Assembly: GCF_030272615.1 (NCBI RefSeq)
Contig: NC_081406.1
Location: 460,252,072 to 460,316,071 of the forward strand
Direction: 5' to 3'
Length of the DNA stretch: 64,000 bases
Origin: Cryptomeria japonica
Taxonomy: Eukaryota; Streptophyta; Pinopsida; Cupressales; Cupressaceae
Positions 10,121 through 21,983 of the stretch are shown piece after piece. Made by a program: the position numbers and the translations under genes. The notes beneath the pieces were generated by a model. The model was not told where the DNA came from. It did not search any database and worked only from the letters and a program-made list of their open reading frames with translations. The stretch's first letter is position 1. The number at the start of each line of letters is the position of its first letter.

Positions 10121-11900
10121 AAATGGACCTAGTTCATAAGGTCTGACTTTTGGTAAAGTTATGGAATTACTTTGTATCAATTTTTTGAGTGTTAATTCAA
10201 TAGGTTCACCAAGGGGTGTAAATATTCTTCTGGGTGCGCTTACCCTTGGTGGTCTTGGATTGCTTGATTGTAGTGCATTGGTGTTGTTTATCTGAGTTAG
10301 ATTTTTACTAGCAAGATCAACTGGTCCTTGTAGAGATACTATTGGTTGAGCTCTATTTACAACACATGCATCAACAACTTCATCATTTGTGACATTATTG
10401 TTCCTAGACCAAAATTTTGGTCTTTCATTGTTTGTACTTGTGTTTGGCCCATTGTCTTTGTGGTGTTTCATTATCCCTTTCTCTAATATGCCTCTTTCAC
10501 ATTTGATGCCTTTTTCCATGATGTCTTTAAAATTGTTTAGGCATTGCATTTGTAATGGATACTTATTTGGAGGTACATGATTTTCATTGAAAATGTCTAC
10601 TTTCTCAACTTCAGGGATATGACTAAGACATCTGCGGTATAAACCTCTCTAGCTTTGCAAGAATGTAGTAAAGTTTTCTCCTTTCTTTTTCTTTGTTGCA
10701 CATAAATCTATCAAGGTAACTGGAATATCTATATTGAATGCAAATTTTGATATGAATAACTCAACCAGTTCACCCCACGAAGCAATCTTAGGTGGGAGGT
10801 GTGAAAACAATTCTAATGTTGTCCCTCCAAGACTTTTGGAAAATAGCCTCATTAAGTATGTATCATCATGGGCTACCTCGATACATATCATGAAGAATTC
10901 ACTGACATGATCTCAAGGATCACCTTTCCCTCTATATTTGTCGAAACTTGGAGTTTCAAAATACATGGGAAAAGGTGGCATGTATAACTTTTTGTCAAAA
11001 GGATATGGACAAAGGTCCTCCATTGTATAGCTCCTTTTATCATTGACTGTTTGCATACTGGTCATTTGTTTTTGAAGATTCTCCATTTGTTGAGTCAGGA
11101 TCTATGTTTGCATCAATGGTGTACTGACTTGATGAGTATTTCTCACAAAAGGAACAATATTGGAGTAACTTGAGCTTTCCGAAATGTAGATTGACCATGT
11201 AGTTGTGTACCATAATTCCCACTAGGCTGTGTAAATTATGCAAATAGTGTATTGACATTCGACTGAGTTGATCTTGTTATCCCTTGATTCACATTCTGGC
11301 CACTGTAGGTAGATCCACCTGAAACTGAAGGTTGGGTTATACTTGTTGAAGAAGGGTTTTGAGCTATTTTAGCTTGCATTGTTACACTAGGCATTGTTTG
11401 AGATTTAACATTAGTACTTGCCAATGCAACTGTTGATTGTGTTGATGTTGTAGTTGCTTGAGTATTTTGAGATACACCCTAGGTTGATGTTGCAACTGTT
11501 GCTTCAGTCTGTGTAATAGTAGGTTCTCAAGGAACAAAATTAATGCAATGTCACACCTAGCGGCAATATAGCCGAAATGTTCACTCCTGGAGGTAATTTG
11601 GCCCCATTTTGGACTAATCGTGTGAGATATTTGTCTCTATCTTTATTGATGAGAGCGTTGCAAGATCTTGTTGGGCTGCTTCCAATTCTTTTTTAGTTAG
11701 ATTATGTTGTATTTCATCAATGGAGGGCATCATGTTTATGTTTGTTGATAAGTTTGCGGGTGTCCAACCCGGTGTTTGTTGATTTGTGGACAAGTTCATA
11801 TTCCATGTTGGGTTAATGGAAGGGTCATTATTATGTTCCATCTGCTGTTTTTCCTTTTGAGTACATGCTAATGGCATGAATGTTATTTCAACGTGATCTT
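10118..11900 (-). pseudogene. Ty3/gypsy gag, right part of a split gag
   Basis: Minus-strand reading from high to low coordinates gives an N-terminal low-complexity part rich in Asn, Ser and Gln (11877-11040, with frameshifts), then the gag core. The core includes MEDLCPYPFDKK, FETPSFDKYRGKGDP and, at 10891-10649, TYLMRLFSKSLGGTTLELF followed by SWGELVELFISKFAF. This matches the gag core of the plus-strand gypsy at 55142-55783 block by block. The piece at 10549-10118 reaches PLGEPIELTLKKLIQ and VRPYELGPF and then stops at the copia LTR. About 35 residues, including the Cys/His knuckle, are missing between this end and 2929. Confidence 0.8.
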
Positions 11901-12019
11901 GACTCTTTAAGACTCTCTAAAATGCGAATGCAAGACTCAACTAAATGTAACCAGGTATGCTTCTAAGACTTTCTAAAGACTAAAATGAAAACAATGCAAT
12001 CTATGAGTGAAGACTTGCT

Positions 12020-12655
12020 ATCAAGGATTTCAGAATTCAAACACAAGATCTTCAGTGTATTGTTTAAATGCTTCAAAATCTTCCTCTTCTTTGATTTGAT
12101 TTTCAAGGTCTATGTCAATTTGTATTGACTTTCAAACTTCCTCATCTATGACAGCTTGGACTATGTCGTATTGGTCTTGATCAACTATCAATTCTTCAGC
12201 AAGAATATTTAAACCATCAATTATTTCTAATTGAACATTGTTTGACCCAAGATTGGGCTGCTCAAATGGGAATTTCTCATCTCCTTTTAGACCCATATGC
12301 TAAAGATTATAATGCAAACTATGTGGAAAACCTAGGAATGATTGACACTTTGTTTTAAGGAATCTAACGAGGATTTAGAAACTCTGCTATAGTCTTTTCA
12401 ACCAATTGTCTGATGGCTTCCTTTTGAGATGCCTTTTTTTCTTTTAATCTTTTTCCTCAATTTTTCATCAAGATGAATAGATTTCCAGATCTCATTATCT
12501 ATGATGGTTTCAACTATATCGTATAGAGCATGATCAACTTTTAGTTTCCAAGCAAGGTTGTCCAAACTATCAATTATTCCTAATTGGTCATTGTTTGGCC
12601 CAAGATCGGGTTGCTCAAATGGAAATTTGTCATCTACTTTCAGACCCATGTATTG
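12020..12655 (-). pseudogene. Duplicated leader ORF of the minus-strand gypsy
   Basis: The minus strand holds two copies of an unidentified open stretch. One (12649-12398) starts MGLKVDDKFPFEQPDLG. The other (12294 downward) starts MGLKGDEKFPFEQPNLG. Both continue with similar acidic text (DIVETIIDNE and DIVQAVIDEE). The shared start places them in tandem with a period near 355 bases. I do not recognise the protein; its position upstream of gag suggests a leader ORF or an extended gag N-terminus. Confidence 0.5.
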
Positions 12656-12659
12656 AGGT

Positions 12660-13800
12660 ATGTTTCTTAGACTCTAATGCAATACTTAATTCTATATGAG
12701 TGGATGCAACCTGATTGAAGACTACTCTTTTTGTGATGTGAGGACTTGTGCAAAAACTTTGTACAGTATGATGACACTAAAGGACTTATACATTAACTAG
12801 ATGTCTACAACTTAAGATCACTTGAGAAAGACATGTTTTTTATCTTTGAATTTTGCAAAAGTTTTGGTTTGATGTTGGTGTTGATGTTGACACTTGACTT
12901 TGTTGAGGGACTTGATCTTGTTGATGTTTTGACTAAACCTGGTTGAGGTTCCACTTTGTTTTTGGTATTTTCTAAAATGTTTGAATTTGTTGAAATGTAG
13001 CAAAGGACACAATAGACACATCAAAAAGAATAATAACACAAAAATAATACTTGTTTAAAGAACTTTTTCAAATTCTCATGAATGTTGGAGTCTTTTTCAA
13101 AACCCCATTTTGTTTTCGTTGTAATTGGTCAATCGATAGAACATCAAGCAGACTCTCCTAATGGTCAAAAGGTCACAAGTATTACCAAAAACTACATCTT
13201 GATACTCCATTACCTCAAACAACCCTATCACACCCTAGGGTGCGCCCATTTTTTTACCTTTTTTAGGAAATTAGACCAGAGAAGATTGCTCCTCCATTGA
13301 CCTGTTATCCTAGGAGATATATGGTGAGTGTCTTGGGGGGAAATTGTTCCCCACCCTTGCACTTTGATAATCCAAGTGTCTAGTTACTGACTTAGTTGGG
13401 ATTCTAATTTCTAAGGTGTTTAGAAAGAGTTCCGTTCGAGTGGTCACAATCAGCATTGTTTTACACTCTGTTGAGGGAGGTCTCCCAGTCTATAGAAGTT
13501 ACCCTCTACAGATTTTAACGTACCGTATAGGCATTGAGGGAGGCATAATGTTGTTGTGACAACATGTAACACTCATCGCATATGATTTTTATCACATACA
13601 CATTTATTTAGAGTGGCTTGGATTACTTGGCTTTAGTCATTGCCACTTAGGTTATTCCCTCTCACTTGGCCTTATGGGATACTTGGGAGGAGAGTCTTCT
13701 AAAGGTGTTATCCTAATGTAGTAAATGAATTAAAGCATGAAAAAGGTGGGTATGACTTTTTGATTACCCAAAAAAGGGGAGAGCATATACCTATCATCTT
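12660..13800 (-). other. Untranslated leader of the minus-strand gypsy
   Basis: No coding stretch is convincing. The text, read on the minus strand, has short phrases in the style of the 52700-53300 leader of the plus-strand gypsy (for example the 'gaggaataa', 'cacatg' and 'gacacttgg' areas), so I take it as the long non-coding leader between the 5' LTR and gag. The plus-strand ORF at 13082-13300 has no recognisable domain. Confidence 0.4.
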
Positions 13801-14578
13801 GAAGACATGAAGAACAATGATTCCTTTTAAACCTTCATTGCAATGTTTTCTAAACACTACAGATGTTACTCCAAAAAGGCATTGGGTTCATTTTAACCAT
13901 CATAGCAATGATGAAAATTGTATTGTTCTTTTTAACAACGCCAAAAGAATTTTTCTACTCTAACCCTACAGAGAAAATAACGTTAGTAGACATATGGTGG
14001 GCTATCCAGGCTAATTTTCTCAGTTAAAAATCTATATATTTTCACAAATAGAGAGCAATCTTGATAAAAACTAGAACTAAATAGAGATAGAATGCAAAAA
14101 TCCTAAACTAGCAATTGCGAATTACTATGATAGAAATTGCAAATTGGTATCTGAGCAATTGTGTAGCAATATAAGATTAATTGCTCATCAGTTAAATGCA
14201 AAAAGAAATTTTTTATTTATTTTTAAATAAACAACAACAAAAGACAGAAGATAGAAATTTGATTCTGTAATGATTTTATCCAAAATCACACGAGCCATCA
14301 CATTAATGTCGTCATAAAATTTGTATTTGGCAATTAAATAAATCATAACGATTATTTAACTAAGGAATTTTTTGCAATTAATTAAATAATTGATATTTAA
14401 TTAATAATTGAGATAGGGTTAATTGATTTAATGATGAAATGATAAGAATTTGATAATTCAAAATGTTAAATGTTCTGATCAGAATAAATATTTAACTTAA
14501 TCAAATAATTAAAGAATTACTTAATTAAATAGATGAATAATTAGTGTAGAATTAATGAGATATTTTTAGGTGTCTACA
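13800..14578 (-). repeat. 5' LTR of the minus-strand gypsy (TGTAGACA family)
   Basis: The complement of 14578-14563 reads TGTAGACACCTAAAAA, the same beginning as the LTRs at 45, 34623 (variant) and 51159. It is followed by AT-rich text with recurrent TTAATTAA/ATTTATTT motifs, again like the other family members. The inner boundary is not resolved; 13800 is set from the 750-860 bp length of the better-defined members. Confidence 0.55.
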
Positions 14579-15301
14579 CTAATATTATTAGATAATTGTA
14601 TAAATATAATTTTTTAAATTAAATAATTAATTAAAAATATTGAAAATAAATTAAAATAAAATATTAAAAAATGAATCTATTATTTAATAATTAAAATTTA
14701 TTAAATATAAAAAAAATTATTAACAGATCTTAAGGAAAATTAATTTATTTTAATAAAATATGTTGTTTTATATTTTATAAAATAATAGTAAATATAATAG
14801 TTTGAAATAAAATAAAATAAATTTTAATAAATGAAATAGCTTTAAAACTGATATCATTTTAGATTTTCTCAAGACTATTGAAAATACCTATACCAATTTA
14901 TATAATGTATACAATAATATTATAAAAAATATATAATATTCTAAATACGATTATTCTCAAGTAAATAAAATAATCTAAACTTGTATATGTACATCGTGTA
15001 GAGTTCGAACTCGACGCAATGTTGCATTAATTAGATAACGAAAAATGGCTATTAATAGATAACGAAAATGGCAATGAATTTATGAAATTGCCAATAAAAT
15101 ATTTAGTTTTCCATAAATAACAAAATATTAGCCAATAAAATTAAATAATTTTCAAATGGTAGATAAAAATCGCTAATACACTATAAGGGGCAGAAGAGGC
15201 AATAAACAGAAGAGAGAGGATAGAGCCAAAGAGAAGGGTATTATTGGTGTGTTGGATTACATAAAGAAAACCAAGGGAGGAGGAGTCTCCCTTGGAAATC
15301 A
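14579..15301. other. AT-rich stretch, no gene seen
   Basis: Very AT-rich DNA between the gypsy LTR and the LINE start codon. The last 120 bases (15180-15301) are purine-rich and may belong to the LINE 5' untranslated region. Confidence 0.5.
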
Positions 15302-16390
15302 ATGAAAAGAACAACATGGAATGTCAGGGGTCTATTGGCCCCTGACAAAAAATGCTTGGTCAAGAGGGCTTTTCAAACAATTTTAGGAGACATCATCATG
15401 TTGCAAGAGACCAAGCTCAATGAAGAAAAAGATTTCTTTTTTGAATCTTTAAGTAGGATGTGGGATAGTGTCTTTCAAGAGGCAAAAGGCTCCATGGGTG
15501 GACTGACGACTCTATGGAATCCAGATAAAGTGATAGTAGAATTGATTAATAAGCAAGATAATTGGATGCACTGTAAAGCAAGAACATTGCAGGAAGATTT
15601 GGAATTCTCCCTAATCAATGTTTATGGACCGACAAAGACAGAGGAAAAGAAAAGGGTTTGGAAAGAAATTATAGATCAGATCAGAATGTTCGATCCAAAG
15701 AAAACAATTGTAGCAGGAGATTTTAATGCAATCCTCAACAATGATGAAAAAGGTGGAGGTTTAAGAATGAATACCCGAGTGATGGAAGATTTCAGAGATT
15801 TTGTAGAAAACAATAACCTTTTTGATGTTGTTCCTAAAACTGGAAATTTCACTTGGACCAATAGGAGGGAAAACTTTTGTAGAATTTCTGAGAGATTGGA
15901 TAGAATATTTGTTGGTTCATTTTGGATAAGAGGTAGTTTTGATCTGGAATCAAAAATCCAGCCCATAACACTTTCGGACCATTACCTGGTTCAGTTAACT
16001 TGCACAATACCATTGATGAAGGTGAAAGGCAACTTCAAGTTCTTAAGCATGTGGTGGAGAGATTCAAACTTTGAAGAAAACATGGAAAAATGGTGGAAAG
16101 AATGTAAAGATATTAAAGGCACTCCTAGTTTTTGTTTTGTTCAAAAGTTAAAATATCTCAAAAACAAGATCAAAATATGGAACGTGGCTTCCTTCAAGAA
16201 CATCTTTGCTGAAAAAATCAGAGTGGAAGAGGAACTAAATAGGATTAATAATTTGGTGATAGAGAAGGGGATGACAAATGAAAAATTCCATGAAGAGAAT
16301 TCCCTTAAAGTGGAATTGGCAAAAATACTCCTGAGATAAGAAATGTATTGGAGGGATAGATCCAGGGAATTATGTCTTAACAACAAAGAA
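15302..16390 (+). pseudogene. LINE ORF2 fragment: endonuclease domain without reverse transcriptase
   Basis: The frame starts MKRTTWNVRGLLAPDKK, the typical start of plant L1-type ORF2. Motifs of the apurinic-like endonuclease follow in order: the Asn of WNVRGL, LQETKL (catalytic Glu), VYGPT, AGDFNAIL (Asp and Asn), TWTN, LDRIFVG and LSDHYLV (Asp-His). All active-site residues appear present. The protein continues through the linker until TAA at 16337, and the same frame goes on as EMYWRDRSREL, the segment that normally leads into reverse transcriptase. It then breaks at about 16385 in AAC/AAG-rich sequence. No reverse transcriptase is found downstream. The family cuts genomic DNA to prime its own insertion. 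Confidence 0.85.
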
Positions 16391-16504
16391 ACAAAGAAGA
16401 AGAAAGAGTCGCTATCTTAACAACAACAAAAACAAAGAAGAAGAAGAAAGAGTTGTTTTCTGCAGATCGTTGTTTGTAGTTGCTTTGTTTTGTATGAGCT
16501 ATGG

Positions 16505-16761
16505 ATGGAAAAGCGTCAACCTCCCCTTCGCCCGCAAAATGCAGTGGAGATTCAAAGAAACAGAAATAGAAGGAGAAGAAGAATTTGCAAAAGAGAGCCC
16601 TACATAGGAGGCAGAATATCCACCATAGCCTGTAGATGTATCATGACAAGCATAAGCACGAGCATAGTCCCAAGCTCAAGAAAAGGTTCCTTTTATCGGC
16701 GTCCCACCTCGCCGAAATGCTGCAGCCCACACCTAATCTACGCAATGCAGCTTATTTAAGT
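16505..16761 (+). pseudogene. Putative first exon of the ATAD2/BRAT1-like pseudogene
   Basis: The frame from the ATG at 16505 gives a basic N-terminus with a run of Arg (RNRNRRRRRICKREPYI). After a frameshift the other frame gives PKLKKRFLLSASHLAEMLQP, which resembles the 'KKRTAAS-IAKML' segment near the N-terminus of plant family members as I remember it. The exon ends at 16761 before a consensus donor, GTAAGT. The second frame ends there in phase 0, and the next exon at 24766 starts in phase 0. This phase match is the best evidence for joining the two across 8 kb. The assignment rests on short similarity and is less certain than the later exons. Confidence 0.45.
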
Positions 16762-16767
16762 GTAAGT

Positions 16768-17845
16768 CAATCTCTTACAATGCATCTCTATTTTTATCAC
16801 GGCTGGAAAATCCAACAAGTGATGTGCAGGGAAATAATTGGTCGTGTTCCTGAGATGGTGTTTCACTCCTTGTGTGCAATGTTTTAGTTTGCCCTAGTTT
16901 GCCACCATATTTCTCCTCATATTTCTCCTCATATTTTTATTGTGTCATAAGCTTTTTTCTATTTGTATGGGTTCATGATTTATCATTCTTAAGTATTTTC
17001 AACTCAGATTTAGATGATGTTTTAGTGTATGCAAAAACCCCTTCTATTTTTCTTTTTTCCCTCTTTCAAGAGGATGTATAATTCTGGCTATATCCAATCT
17101 TATGTATTTGCAACTCAGATTTAGATGATGTTTTATTGTATGCGAAAACCCCTTCTATTTTTTTTTCCCCCTCTTTCAAGAGGATGTATAATTCTCGCTA
17201 CATCCAATTTTCAATTCGCTTGGGTTTATCATCGGCGACCTAAACCCACAAGAATTGAACACTTTCCTTTTGGTGATTGCTCAACTTTTACACTATAGTT
17301 CCATTGATGGTTTTAATTTTTGCAATGGCTTAGCTTTTGTTATGGAATATAATTGAGGTCTTATTTATAAATTTGGAGTGGGTAGGGTTGTATAGTTCAA
17401 AGAAACATAAGGTAAATGGAAAAAACAAATCATCTAGTGGAATGCTTGCATGAGTGTACTCTCATACATCAAAATGGTGTCTTGTTTGGTGGTGATCTTA
17501 AAAAACTGATATCTTTTTTGGTTGTGATCTAGTATAGGAGTTTTCCTCCTAATTTTCTTTTTAGATGTCTATGAAGTTATCTGATTGTCCATGAACTTGA
17601 AGTTTGGAAGATATATAACATTTTTTCAGCTTTACATAGGGTAGAATAATCCCCTGCTCTAGGGGCATTTGTTGTTATATTCTTAAGTCTTAATAGCTTC
17701 AGCTGATATCATAGTTAATGAACACTTATTGTAAAGACATGTCAATAACAATGCAGTGTTTGTAGCCAAATGAAGAAATAAATCATATAAATGTAAACCA
17801 AATTCTTTGTTAATGGTGGACATTATTATAATTTCTTGGATTATA
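16768..17845 (+). other. First-intron sequence left of the retroelement
   Basis: No coding signal is convincing here. The stretch contains a 111-bp tandem duplication (listed separately) and otherwise unremarkable AT-rich text with pyrimidine runs. Confidence 0.45.
16998..17215 (+). repeat. Tandem duplication, period 111 bp, two copies
   Basis: The phrase 'aactcagatttagatgatg' begins at 17001 and again at 17112. Both copies run through 'aaaaccccttctattttt' and 'caagaggatgtataattct' with few differences. Confidence 0.9.
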
Positions 17846-19409
17846 TTTCATGCCTGTGTGCACTTCATGTCTTATGGTACTTATGTATACTTGCTTCATG
17901 CCTTAAGTGAATTCATGTGTATACTTCATGTGTACACTTCATGCTTTACATGTATTCGTGCCTTCTGTGTATATTCTATGTTTTGCATGGATGCTTCTTG
18001 CGTTATGTAATTCATTTGTATACTTTGTACTTTACACCTTATGTGTATTTGTGTGTATGACTCATGCCTTATGTATTCATCCATATGCTTCATACTTGAT
18101 GTACTGGATTCATTCATTAAGTGTTTCTGTATACCTTTCTCATGTATGCTTCCGCCGCTATGTGTATTGCCACCCATGTGCTCATCCATGGATGTGCTTT
18201 GTATCTTATGCAATTGTTTCATATACTTTCAGCATGAATTCTTTTTGTTTTGAATGAATGCCCCTTATCTTACATGTTTCAACGTGATTGAATATGCTTA
18301 ATTATTCCATGAGTATGCTTTATGAGTAATTATAAATGGGGTGATTGCTTTAAATCACCTAGGCCCTTCTTTTTGCAAACATGGGTTTCATACTCCTAAT
18401 AACATGGGAAGGACAACATAGGGATTACTGAAACATGACGATACTATGAAAATCTATAGGATGGAAGAATGTGTAAGAGTAATATAGGAAGGAAGAATGT
18501 GTAAGAGTACACTTGCTCAAACCATGAGGTGATAATATAGGAACTTGATGAGTACAGAGATTTTGCCCATAAATTGTCATAAGAGGAGAAAGGAAACATG
18601 TTGATAATGCAGTCAGACAAAGATAATATTAGCCATGTTCAATTTATTCATGATATGTTTAATACCAATCTACCACCTAAGTTTACCAATACGTCAATAT
18701 CCAATCATAACAATCTATATGGTTATAGACTGTACAACACGAAGGAGTGATACCAGACTTAATTAATTGAGATCTTATTCATTACCCACCTCTATTTGGT
18801 AGCTATGATGTTAGTGACATTCACACTGCCCACTGAAATTTCTCATTGACTAAATATTTTCCAATATTAATACATACTCTTTATGGATGTTAAGATTAAG
18901 TCAAGTTATTATTATTAACTTTTCATGTTGTCATCTAGATCAAACATCTTGTGCATTCTCTAATTAATACAACCTCTACATTTTGGAAAATTTATCCCTC
19001 TAATTAGGGATTGATACATATTCATCGAACAAATTATAAATAATAAATTTAGACATATCTCATATGTGTATTTCTCTCACGAATAGTATGTAATGATAGA
19101 GTAAAATCATCATTTGTGGTTTCCTTACAATAACTCCTGCAATCAGAAGTGATACTCAAAAAATAGTATTTATCATTTCACAAACTGCTTATCACAAATT
19201 GTTATGTTCAAAATTTGTACCAAGCGTGATTGAACATAATCATCTTCCACGATATCAAACCCCTTTACAAATGTTATAGCAATTTATCATCTCTTGAGCA
19301 ATGGTGTTAGGCTACGACTACCATACAAAACAACAGTATTCAGTGAACAAATTTCTAAGTGCCCCATTCTATAAGGCATAGGTAGCATGATAATCTCACA
19401 ATTAAGGTC
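17846..19409 (+). repeat. Direct repeat copy A, about 1.56 kb, retroelement internal region
   Basis: Starting at 'atttcatgcctgtgtgcac', this stretch is nearly the same as 22891-24452 (copy B), with scattered substitutions and a few small indels, mostly transitions. It has no conserved ORF: open frames in it differ between copies or consist of Cys/His/Met-rich text from CATG repeats. It lies left of a 2.6 kb LTR, so it represents the internal, non-coding part of an LTR element. Confidence 0.85.
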
Positions 19410-19690
19410 TTTTTTGAAATCATCATATTGCCAACCTAACCAGTTTTTGCAAACACAATTGGATGGCCTTGATCCTTTCCTCTAGAAGAGAGCGGGCTTG
19501 TCTTAAGTTAAATCATGCCAATTTCCCACTATTGGTTATAACTCACACTCAAGGTAAAAGCATATATGCCTTAATTCAAACCTACAACATGTAGTAATAT
19601 TAGAGTAGAGTCATATTGAGCACTACCATTATGATCACCCTAATTTGAAATTGTTTGAGGACAAGCAATCTGGGGAAGGGAAGACTATCA
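19410..19690 (+). mobile_element. 3' end of a gypsy-like internal region with polypurine tract
   Basis: The last bases before the LTR read 'tttgaggacaagcaatctgg' followed by 'ggaagggaagactatca', which in frame gives FEDKQSGEGKTI. The FEDK-type ending just before the LTR is usual at the pol end of chromovirus-like gypsy elements. The purine-rich 19669-19684 stretch is the probable polypurine tract. Confidence 0.55.
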
Positions 19691-20740
19691 TGTCCCCACA
19701 TTTATAGTAGAAATAATTAATATAGTTTTTGCCATATAAAATTATATTATATCAAATTAACATCAAAATAATATTATATATTATCAATTTACATTTTATA
19801 TTGAATGATGTTATTATATTAACAATAAATAATATTATATTATCAATTTACATTTTTTATTGAATGATTTTATTATATTAACAATAGACATTATATTATA
19901 ATGGTGCTTTGTATTAAAACTTATATTATTTTTGTTAACCAATTAACCCCTATATTTACCAAGGCCCGATAACCATTCTTTAAAGGGTGGTTTGAATAGT
20001 TCCAAATCGGGTTTTATATGAAGCGATGCTCTTCTTGAAAAGAGTCGTCAGAAATAGAGGGACATCAATTCTTCAAAAAGGGGGGTGCTGCCTATTAGGA
20101 GACCATCGTGGCTCTTCACCACATGGGGAGGTAGGATAAATACCCCCCTATACAAATGGGAATAGGGAGATTACAGGAGGGGAACAAGAAAGTCAGATCT
20201 GCCAGCAAGGATAGAGAAATGTACAGAACCTGCCAGCAAGGATAATAAAAGAGAAGAGGGCCTGTAATGGAATATAATAGCTGATATTATATATATAAAA
20301 TTTTATATGGTCTTAATTAAATTAATGGAATTAATATGATATAAAGTTCAGAAGCAAATAATGCATAATTATTAAGATACCATTAAAATGATTATACATG
20401 AGAACACTATTAGACATAAGACACACACATATATATCTGTTAATGAATTCAGAAGGAATAAGGCAATCAAATTCAGTTTGTATAAGTTGCTATAATACTG
20501 TACCATGCTAATAACATAAAATACAACAATAACAATTATTTAATAATTCTGATTTAAAGTAATACTAACAAAAATAACTGTTAACAATCTGATATAAGAC
20601 ACTAAGGCAATATAATATGATGAAGTATAATAACTATGTCAAGTACCAATTGATTATCATAATTAGTTCAACTGAATGATAAATATGACTTCATTGGAAT
20701 ATTACAAAAGGTTCTTTGTAAATGAGTGACTCTCTTAAGT

Positions 20741-20955
20741 ATGCCACTCCATAGTGGATGCCTAACACGTGCCACATGGAGCCAAGAGGGGTGAAGCATC
20801 TGCTCTTGGGCTTAAGAGAGAAGGCGGTTGTGATGAGGGGGAATGGTGATAGAACACCTCACTGGGTACGCCACTCCATGATGGATGCCTAACACCTGCC
20901 ATATGGAGCTAAGGGGGATATGGTATTCTGCCCTTGGGCCTAGGAGGGATGGTTT
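20741..20955 (+). repeat. Tandem repeat, period 127 bp, two diverged copies
   Basis: 'gccactccat' with following 'ggatgcctaacac' occurs at 20743 and 20870. Each copy continues to a 'gcccttgggc' or 'gctcttgggc' phrase. Confidence 0.85.
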
Positions 20956-21621
20956 CTAGGACACCCTATCCAACTAATGGACTAAAGGAATTTATTAGTA
21001 ACTAACTTACAAACTAACTTTATATAATAATCTAATCTCAATTAGGAAATATAATAATATGATTATATCCTGAGTTACTGGGTTCGGCCCCCTAGACCCT
21101 TGATACTAGTCCGGTACAGTCCTGGTTCGGGGTTCGAGTCTGGTTCGCCTATGGTTCGAACAAGGTTTGTGGTTCACAGGCCTGGTTCAAACTAGGGCGA
21201 ACCCAAGATGACTCAGGGTCAAACCCAAGAGGACCCAAGACGAACCCAGGGGTCTAACAGTCCAAAAATGGATTTTTTTATTGCAATTTTTTTTTTTTTG
21301 AATTCCACCACATTAAAAATTTAAATGACCCCTATGTCTCAAGCCACACACCTATGCATCTTACAACCAAGTTAGAAGCACAAGTCTTTATGAAAGAACA
21401 AGTCAGAAATCACAATTCCCGTATGGGAGAATGCACCTTGATCAGAATTTTGACTTCTTTGGCCTTGTTCCTGACATCTTAAAAAAGCAGAAAATTGATG
21501 CACGCCATGGAGTTCCATGTGGGTTTGAAGGTTGTAATCTAGTGTTGGCAATGGGGGCACATCCCCTCGACCCCACCCTCTATAGCGACAGGGAGCGTGC
21601 CCTGGGCACTATCCCGGGACC

Positions 21622-21685
21622 CATGTATATACATATATATATATATATGTATATACATATATATATATACATATATATACATATG

Positions 21686-21725
<40 letters not shown>

Positions 21726-21767
21726 TATACATATATGTATATACATATGTATATACATATATGTATA

Positions 21768-21817
<50 letters not shown>

Positions 21818-21945
21818 CATATGTATATATATGTATATATATATATATACATATGTATACATATGTATATATATATATGTATGTATATATATATATACAT
21901 ATGTATACATATGTATATATATATATATATATATATACATATATG

Positions 21946-21980
<35 letters not shown>
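21622..21980. repeat. Alternating purine-pyrimidine tract of TA, GTATAC and CATATG units
   Basis: About 360 bases built almost only from TATA steps interrupted by CATATG and GTATAC. It is self-complementary over its whole length, so all six frames are open and give Tyr/Ile/Met/His text. Those frames are not genes. It can extrude cruciforms and is expected to vary in length. Confidence 0.95.

Positions 21981-21983
<3 letters not shown>

Noticed and set aside
17807-18257. Overlapping ORFs rich in Cys, Met and His, also at 22657-23229
   Set aside because: They come from CATG/TGTAT repeat text, differ between the two repeat copies and are open in several frames.
21120-21175. tRNA-like B-box (GGTTCGAGTC)
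   Set aside because: No A-box at the right distance and no cloverleaf can be drawn; the phrase is one of many GGTTCG modules.
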